Shown here: piece by piece, positions 58,001-64,000 of the stretch | How the letters are laid out: every line of letters begins with the position of its first letter | Numbering within the stretch: position 1 is the first letter of the stretch | Source: Cephalotrichum gorgonifer | Taxonomy: Eukaryota; Ascomycota; Sordariomycetes; Microascales; Microascaceae | DNA length: 64,000 nt | Reading direction: 5' to 3' | NCBI GenBank assembly: GCA_900312665.1 | Contig: ONZQ02000002.1 | Span: 598,441-662,440 of the forward strand | Made by a program: the position numbers and the translations under genes | The notes under the pieces: model-generated | The model's input: only the letters and a program-made list of their open reading frames with translations | Told to the model about the DNA's origin: nothing | Databases searched by the model: none

Positions 58001-59392
58001 GTCGTCTGCTGCCGAGTATCTCCGCTGCAGAAGGCCCTGGTCGTCAAGCTCGTCAAGAAGTACCAGAAGCAATCGATCCTCCTTGCCATTGGCGACGGCG
58101 CGAACGATGTATCCATGATCCAAGCTGCACATATCGGTGTCGGCATTAGCGGTGTCGAGGGTCTGCAGGCTGCGCGGAGTGCCGACGTAGCGATTGCACA
58201 GTTCAGATTCCTCCGGAAACTTCTGTTGGTGCACGGCGCGTGGAGTTACCAGCGCGTATCCAAGACAATCCTATTCTCGTTCTACAAGAACATGACGCTG
58301 TACATGACTCAGTTTTGGGTAAGCTCTCCCCTCCGTCGACCTCGTATCTCCAAATCAAAAACTCTACTAACGGCGACTAGTACACTTTCCAAAACGTCTT
58401 CTCAGGCCAGGTCATTTTCGAGTCCTGGGTCCTATCCTTTTACAATGTCTTCTTCACCTTCCTGCCGCCGCTGGCCCTCGGTATCCTAGACCAGTTTATT
58501 TCCGCGCGGCTACTTGACCGGTACCCTCAGCTGTACCGGATGGGTCAGCGCAATGAATCCTTCAACCTCACGATCTTCGGGCAGTATCTGGCCAACGCGA
58601 TGTACCACTCCATCATCCTCTACATCGGGGCCGAGTTCTTCTGGTACGGCGACCTCATGCTCGGGGACGGGCGGATAGCGGGCCACTGGGTGTGGGGCTC
58701 GGCGCTGTACGGGGCAGTCCTCCTCACGGTGCTGGGCAAGGCGGCGCTTATCTCGAGCAACTGGACCAAGTACCACATCATTGCGATCCCCGGGTCGATG
58801 CTGTTCTGGTGGGGCTTCCTGGCCGCATACGGCTACGTGGCGCCAAAGGTGAACGTCTCGAAAGAGTACATTGGCGTGGTACCCATTCTGTACACGAACC
58901 CCGTGTTCTGGCTGCAGATACCAGTTCTGGCGATTCTGTGTCTGCTGAGGGACTTTGTATGGAAGTTCGCCAAGAGGATGTACTTCCCGCAGACGTACCA
59001 CCATATCCAGGAGATTCAGAAGTACAACATCCAGGACTACAGGCCTAGGTATGTCGCCTTCCCTTTCGTTTCCTTCGTCACCTCTCTTATGTCTTGGCCG
59101 CCCCCTTTCCTTCTTTCCTTGTAGTGTTCCCCATCTCGTTCAAGTTAGACACCCAGGCTGACTTAAAACCTTCTCCAACAGGATGGAACAATTCCAGAAG
59201 GCCATCAGGAAAGTCCGGCAGGTCCAGCGCATGAGGAAGCAGCGCGGGTACGCCTTCTCGCAGGCGGAAGAGGGCCAGACGAGACTCATCCAGGCGTACG
59301 ATACCACTCAGACCCGTGGCCGGTACGGTGAGATGGCGAGTTCGAAGGGGGCGGTTCCCAGTCGTCCAACTCCTACGAATCCTTTCATCTGA
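55082..59392 (+). CDS. DRS2: DRS2, P4-type phospholipid flippase ATPase
   Basis: Drs2 moves aminophospholipids such as phosphatidylserine to the cytosolic leaflet of trans-Golgi and endosomal membranes and supports vesicle budding. There are three exons, 55082-58318, 58381-59048 and 59182-59392, giving 1371 aa, the usual size. The first 230 residues are a disordered, Asp/Ser/Tyr-rich cytosolic tail. Membrane helices M1-M2 follow near 260-310, then the actuator domain with DGETNLK. M4 carries the P4-specific PISL motif. The phosphorylated aspartate is Asp612 in DKTGT. The nucleotide domain has the KGAD element, and TGD and GDGANDVSMI close the catalytic core. The remaining M5-M10 helices span both intron junctions, and the C-tail is basic (IRKVRQVQRMRKQRGYAF), the type of region that binds regulatory lipid or partners. 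All catalytic motifs are present. Confidence 0.96.
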
Positions 59393-60503
59393 GGGGAGGA
59401 TTTTTTTTCTCTATGCGGGGGACTTTATATTTATTTTTTTTTCTTCGAGGAGGGAGATACATTTTCATCTGACTGTGCTAAGGGTACTGCTATTCAGGGG
59501 CAGGTTTTCCTATGGTGGAGCCATGACTCTTCTTTTTCCGATTTGGTGAAGTTTCTAAGGGGGAGACGGGCGGCGAGCCAACGGAAGTCTTGTATTTATC
59601 TTGCGGGGTTGTGGGGTGGAGTTGTACGCGATTTTGATGGAAAGGGTATAACTTTCAAGCATGATGAGGCAAGAGGATTGAACGAAACGGGAAGAATAGA
59701 TAGGGAGGTCCGGAGGGGAAGAACGACCGAACCATATATGGGAATTGCTTGTACGTATGTATGTAGGGGGGTTGTCTTTTCTACTCCCTTTCGGTGTTTT
59801 GCACATTCATGTATGAAAAAAAAAACATCTGAGGCACTTTTCTTCTTCTTCTTTGTTTTTGGTCTTTTTTTGACGACAAACTGGTGAGGAAAGGGGAAGA
59901 CGAGGGTGTGCGTGTAAGGTGACCAGGGGAAGATGGGAGGTTTCTGTGGATGAGAGAGAAGGGTTTGGCCGTCGCCCTCGAGATGACGAGGTACGCTGTT
60001 CATGGTTGTATATCTTCGTTAGGGAACTTCGATCTGGGTAAATAAACGGTTGCTCTCTCTTCCGAATTGGTTCGAACCGGGTATTGGCCTTGTCAAGCCC
60101 ATTTTGCTACACGTTTGGTTGCGTTGTCCTGTCTTGCCTGTATGTGTATGTATGTATCTTGGGCGTAGTTGACGTCTCTGATCTGGCCCTGTACACTCAC
60201 TCGCCCGACACGACCACCAAGGGCTGGCTCAGTGCGATAAGATGCTTGAGTTTGTTCTTGTTCTGTATCCTATATGCCACCCCGGCCCCGACTGCTAACA
60301 AAATGACCTAGAACGCCGTAGTAACTGATGTATCCCGAGTTCCAATGAACTCCATTAACATTCCTCTTCACCCCTCCCAACGGAAATCCCTTCCTTCGTA
60401 CAGCATGAAACCTCGCCCTTCCCCCCTCTTCCCCTTCCCCTTCCCACCTACAAAAGAAAGCAAAAATAAAAGCGAGAGAGAGCCTCCCCGGGGGTGGCAG
60501 CCA
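59393..60503. other. Intergenic DRS2 to PEX26
   Basis: 1.1 kb between convergent gene ends, rich in T and A runs. It holds the two 3' UTRs. No gene is recognised. Confidence 0.55.
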
Positions 60504-61952
60504 TTATATATAACTAACCCTCGCGCCCATCCCCGCCGTCGCCTTGACCTTGGTCCAGCTCCCCGCTATTATCCTCCGTATCCGCTCGCGGACGTTCTGC
60601 TTCGCGAGCACGAGCACGAGCCCGAGCACGAACGCCAGGAGCCGCGCCGTGAGCATGGGGTTCGCCTGGAGTGTGGCGCCGAGTTGGTCGATGACGGCCT
60701 GGAACCTCCGCACCGCGGCCGTGGCGCGCTCGCTCAGCGTCGGCGGGGCGGCTGCCGGGGGCGCCTTCGCCTTCTTGCCGGGCCGGGACAGCGCCGACCT
60801 GGTATTGTTATTCGGACCGCCCCGCGGCGGCGCCGGCGTAGCCCCCCGTATGGGCGCGTCCTCGATCCCGTAGTCGACCTCGCTTCCGCCGCCGGCCTTC
60901 TCGAGCTCCCTTCTCCTCCTCTCCAGCTTCTCGTTCTCCTCCCTCAGCCTCCTCGCCTCCTCCGCGCCGCGGCGCAGCTCTTCCCTGCGTCGCTCTCTCT
61001 CCTCCTCCTCGCGGCGCTCGGCCTCCTGCTGCTCCTCCTGGAGGCTCTCGAGGGCCTGGAGGAAGGCCTCGCGGCGCTCCTCGTCGAGCACGGAGCTGAC
61101 GGATATGAACTCGCGCGCGTACTCCCACTCGTTGTTGCGGAGGAGGACGTGCAGCGTGTAGAGCTCGAGTATCTTGACGCGCGCGTTGAGGTCCCGCGGG
61201 GTCGCGGCCCCGCTGACGGCCCCGCGGGCGGGCGACATGTACCGGTGGGAGGCGCGCGGGGTCTCGTGGCCGCCCCCGAGGCGGTGGGCGACGTCGAGGT
61301 TGGGGCTGTTGCAGGTCGCAAGGTAGCTCTCGAGCCTCTTCTGGTTGAGGACCTGGTCCCTGGCGTGTGCTAGGAGGAGTGTGGCCCTGCCGGTCGGGTT
61401 AGCGGTTGAGTTTTCGGGGGGAAGGGAAGGGTTATATCCGAGCGAGCGACTAGTTCACCTCGGGCAAACTTACAGGTTAATAACTACATCCGAGTCCACG
61501 TCCCCCTCGGCACCATGGTACCCGTTCCGCACGACCTCCTCCCACACAGCCCCGTCCCTCACCTTCCCACATAGCGTCCTCCACTCCTGGGCCCCGAAGG
61601 CATCTTTCCCCTCGTCGGGCTCCATCTCCACGACGGCGTTCAGGATGGTCAAATATAAACTCCACACCTTGATCCTCGTTGTCCTCGACGCCTTCGCAAC
61701 GGGAGCGGGCTCAAGTATCTGGCCATCATCATCGTAGCGCGGTGTGATGAGGGGCTGCAGTGTGGTGAGGGCTTCGGGGAGACGACGCGTCAGGAAGAGC
61801 GTCGAGGACTGGTGGTATGTCTTCGTGATGGGGGAGGTGCGGCGGGAGCGGGCGGAGGAGAGGAAGGGCGGCGTAAAGGTGTCGGAGGTAGGCGTCGCGG
61901 TCGAGTCGGTCGGGCTCCGAGCCGTGTAATGGGATGAGCCGTTGGACGTCAT
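60504..61952 (-). CDS. PEX26: PEX26, peroxisomal membrane anchor for the Pex1/Pex6 export complex
   Basis: Filamentous-fungal Pex26 (functional counterpart of yeast Pex15) is a tail-anchored peroxisomal membrane protein that docks the Pex1-Pex6 AAA ATPases for recycling of the import receptor Pex5. Exon 1 is 61952-61474 and exon 2 is 61386-60504, with an 87-nt intron, giving 453 aa. The N-terminus is Ser/Thr-rich. Conserved blocks follow (TLFLTRRLPEALTTLQPL; IKVWSLYLTILNAV; WEEVVRNGYHG). The splice rebuilds VINLATLLLAHARDQ. A long charged coiled coil (about residues 255-330) and a single C-terminal hydrophobic helix (ARLLAFVLGLVLVLA) with basic flanks fit a tail anchor. ATG 61952 is the first true ATG in the frame. 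Confidence 0.93.
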
Positions 61953-62903
61953 GTTTTTTTTTTCGTGTTGTGTCTTGTTGTTATGAGGCAAGATGTGGCG
62001 GGACGGCGGTGACGGCGGGGAGGCGTATAGAGGAAGAGAAAGGGGAGGTTGTCGGGGGAAGGAAAACTAAGGAAACTAGGATGCGGGCTCAATTGGGAGT
62101 CCCCATATCCATATCCATCGATGTGGTTGTGGAGTCTCGTCGGCGCGTGGCTCACGTTCGCGAGAACTAAAGTACACGGTTAGAAAAGGTGGGTGAGGTG
62201 AGGTGAGGTTTAGTGGTTGGACATGTGCTCATGTGGCCGGGTCGAATTTCGAGAACGAACTCGGCATCGTCCTGTTTAGCCTCGGCTTGCTATAGAGCTT
62301 GGGGATGCTGGTAGTAGTAGTGTGGTACTTTTGTGGGGTAGGACGTTAGCGTGCTGGCCTGAGGTACAGTGTTAACATGGCCACCGCCGACCGCCTGTCA
62401 GCCAGGACAATGACGACCCCTTGGCACCTGCTGGGAGCTCCGAACAGGGTAGCATTGCCACGGGGGAACTCCACAAGATCCACACACCCAACAGATCTCA
62501 AGATCCCCCGCCAGCCCAAGAACGTTCACACCGCCGAGGCTTGCTTGACCTTTAATTTAACCTCTAGATGCACGAGTATTACATACCAGAGGCCCTTCAC
62601 GAACTCGTATTTTAACCAAGACCCATTGCAGGCTGGTCAGGCAAGCGGGACATCCTCGCCTGTGGTATGTTGGCTGATGTACATAACCTCCATAGAGCTA
62701 CTAAAATCACGGGCCGTGTCTTTTACGTGAATCTGATAGGGATTCCCACTCACACATCGCAGTTAGTAGCAGTCATGGGCGACCCACAGACATATAGACC
62801 AGAAATTATCTTGATGGACGTGTATGGAGAGGTAGAGAGCTAAGGCGATAAAATCCGCTACGTCGTCGTGGCGCCTGGCACTTAGGAGAGATCGACTCTC
62901 TCC
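61953..62903. other. Intergenic PEX26 to kinase-like gene
   Basis: The left part is the PEX26 promoter. A short (GGTGA)n microsatellite sits near 62191-62209. No gene is seen. Confidence 0.5.
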
Positions 62904-63613
62904 ATGACTCTGGACTCCTTCCCCCCTTTACCATACCAAGACGACTGGACCATCGCGCACGTCTCCCGGGACCCACACACGAAAGAATTAAGACGTCACT
63001 GTCAAATCACCAGTTTGCTGGTGTGCCTGCGGCAGATGTCTGGCATCCTGGCTTCATACATTGCCTTCAGCTCGACAAGATCCGGTCCCTTTCAGCCTCT
63101 GTGTTCGAATGTTCGTGGGCGGAAGGAGAGGATCCGCAACAGCAGGAGTCCCAGAAGTCCCCCACCATGATTGCAAAGATAGCCCGTTTCGAATGGGAAA
63201 TACCACGGGTCATCCAGGAGACGAAGGCCTATCAATTCTTAGAAGGAACCGGTCTCGCACCTCGCTTCTTGGGGTATATACATGAGCACGGTCGAGTTAT
63301 GGGCCTTCTTCTCGAGAAAGCGGAGGGACGAGAGGCGGGGATCGCAGATCTCCACCAGTGCCAGGATGCCCTTGAAAGTTGGCACTCGTTCGGTTTGGTT
63401 CATGGTGACGTGAACCGATATAATTTCCTCGTTGAGGGGGAACGAGTGTTGCTCATCGACTTCGAGCGAACCGTACGAGAGAAAAGTATAGACATAATGC
63501 AGAAGGAGCTCGATAGCCTACAGAGCCAGTTGACTGAGACTACGGGAAGAGGTGGCGGGTTCATGCTCGTGGACGAAGTGGATGGCAACGTGATGGACGG
63601 ATCTGAGGGATGA
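62904..63613 (+). pseudogene. Kinase-like (APH-fold) protein, frameshifted
   Basis: The sequence resembles a family of small fungal kinase-like proteins, often mislabelled alpha-galactosidase A. The conserved N-terminus (LPPLPYQDDWT, with HVSRDP after it) is in one frame from 62904. The conserved continuation (HQFAGVPAADVWHP onward) is in another frame from about 63008. The join around 62985-63010 is a shift of +2 or -1, with no room for a normal intron. Downstream, the kinase-like core is intact: MIAKIARFEWEIP, GLAPRFLGYIHEHGR, then the catalytic-loop motif HGDVNRYNFLV and LLIDFE in place of DFG. The gene is either broken by a small indel or affected by a sequence error. No presequence or membrane segment is seen. 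Confidence 0.72.
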
Positions 63614-64000
63614 TAAGGTGAGCTGTGGTGATACCTTCATTACTCATAGGACATTCGGGATTACGGATTCGTCTCTCGTATGGATTAAAAATCAGCAAAG
63701 CAACACTTGTATGGAGGACGGTAGCCGTTGTAAGTTAAGAATCGTATATTCGGCTTTATTTGATGTTGCCGCGGTTCGGTTGATGGCCTAATCAATATTT
63801 GTATCGTAATAACGGGATGCATCCATCTTATAGACAGAATATCAATATGCCGTAAACCCCACAAATATCCTCCCATCAGGCGAGGTATCATGTATCCATA
63901 TCCATATCCTACCCTCCATCCATTCCATTCCATACAAGTAACAACAAGGTATCATGATATCTATACAACGCCCCAAAACTCAATGCAATAACATCCCCCC
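63614..64000. other. Right edge of window, no gene seen
   Basis: AT-rich 3' flank of the kinase-like gene with short tandem CCATAT/CCATTC words near 63895-63930. Nothing coding is supportable. Confidence 0.5.

Overview
The window is nuclear DNA from a filamentous ascomycete (Pezizomycotina, most likely Sordariomycetes). The evidence is genes broken by short GT-AG introns of about 60-130 nt, fungal-specific families (MDM34, PEX26, an Ecl1-like protein, a fungal highly reducing polyketide synthase), a nuclear initiator-type tRNA-Met, and no operons. Species cannot be named from sequence alone. Two runs of N (36 nt at 5526-5561 and 905 nt at 25706-26610) mark assembly gaps.

Layout. 0.9-4.1 kb: ADA2 (SAGA/ADA adaptor) and a small Cdc25/rhodanese-type phosphatase. 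4.1-12.3 kb: about 8 kb with no supportable gene but with direct repeats and homopolymer tracts. 12.3-20.7 kb: an intact nine-exon highly reducing polyketide synthase (2471 aa; KS-AT-DH-MT-psiKR-ER-KR-ACP), preceded by a TATA box and a 19-bp tandem repeat. 21.1 kb: an initiator-type tRNA-Met with a Pol III terminator. 23.1-32.6 kb: a dense block with MDM34, YAF9, COQ11-like, SYF2 and an unrecognised, probably mitochondrial protein. 34.6-36.6 kb: a membrane-anchored kelch protein. 36.6-45.2 kb: a second gene desert. 45.2-63.6 kb: an Ecl1-like zinc-binding protein, RDS3/PHF5A, a pinin-domain protein, an epoxide hydrolase, CRIPT, the P4-ATPase DRS2, PEX26, and a frameshifted kinase-like gene near the right edge.

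How the genes relate. Most are housekeeping genes with unrelated jobs: chromatin (ADA2, YAF9), RNA splicing (SYF2, RDS3, the pinin-domain protein, perhaps CRIPT), ER-mitochondria contact (MDM34), peroxisome biogenesis (PEX26) and lipid flipping (DRS2). The polyketide synthase is the one specialised-metabolism gene. It has no adjacent P450, transporter, transcription factor, thioesterase or trans-acting enzyme, so it looks like an orphan synthase. RDS3 and the pinin-domain gene are divergent neighbours sharing one 553-bp promoter region, the clearest possible functional pairing. All splice sites were inferred by eye; for every multi-exon gene modelled here except the frameshifted one, the exon lengths sum to a multiple of three.
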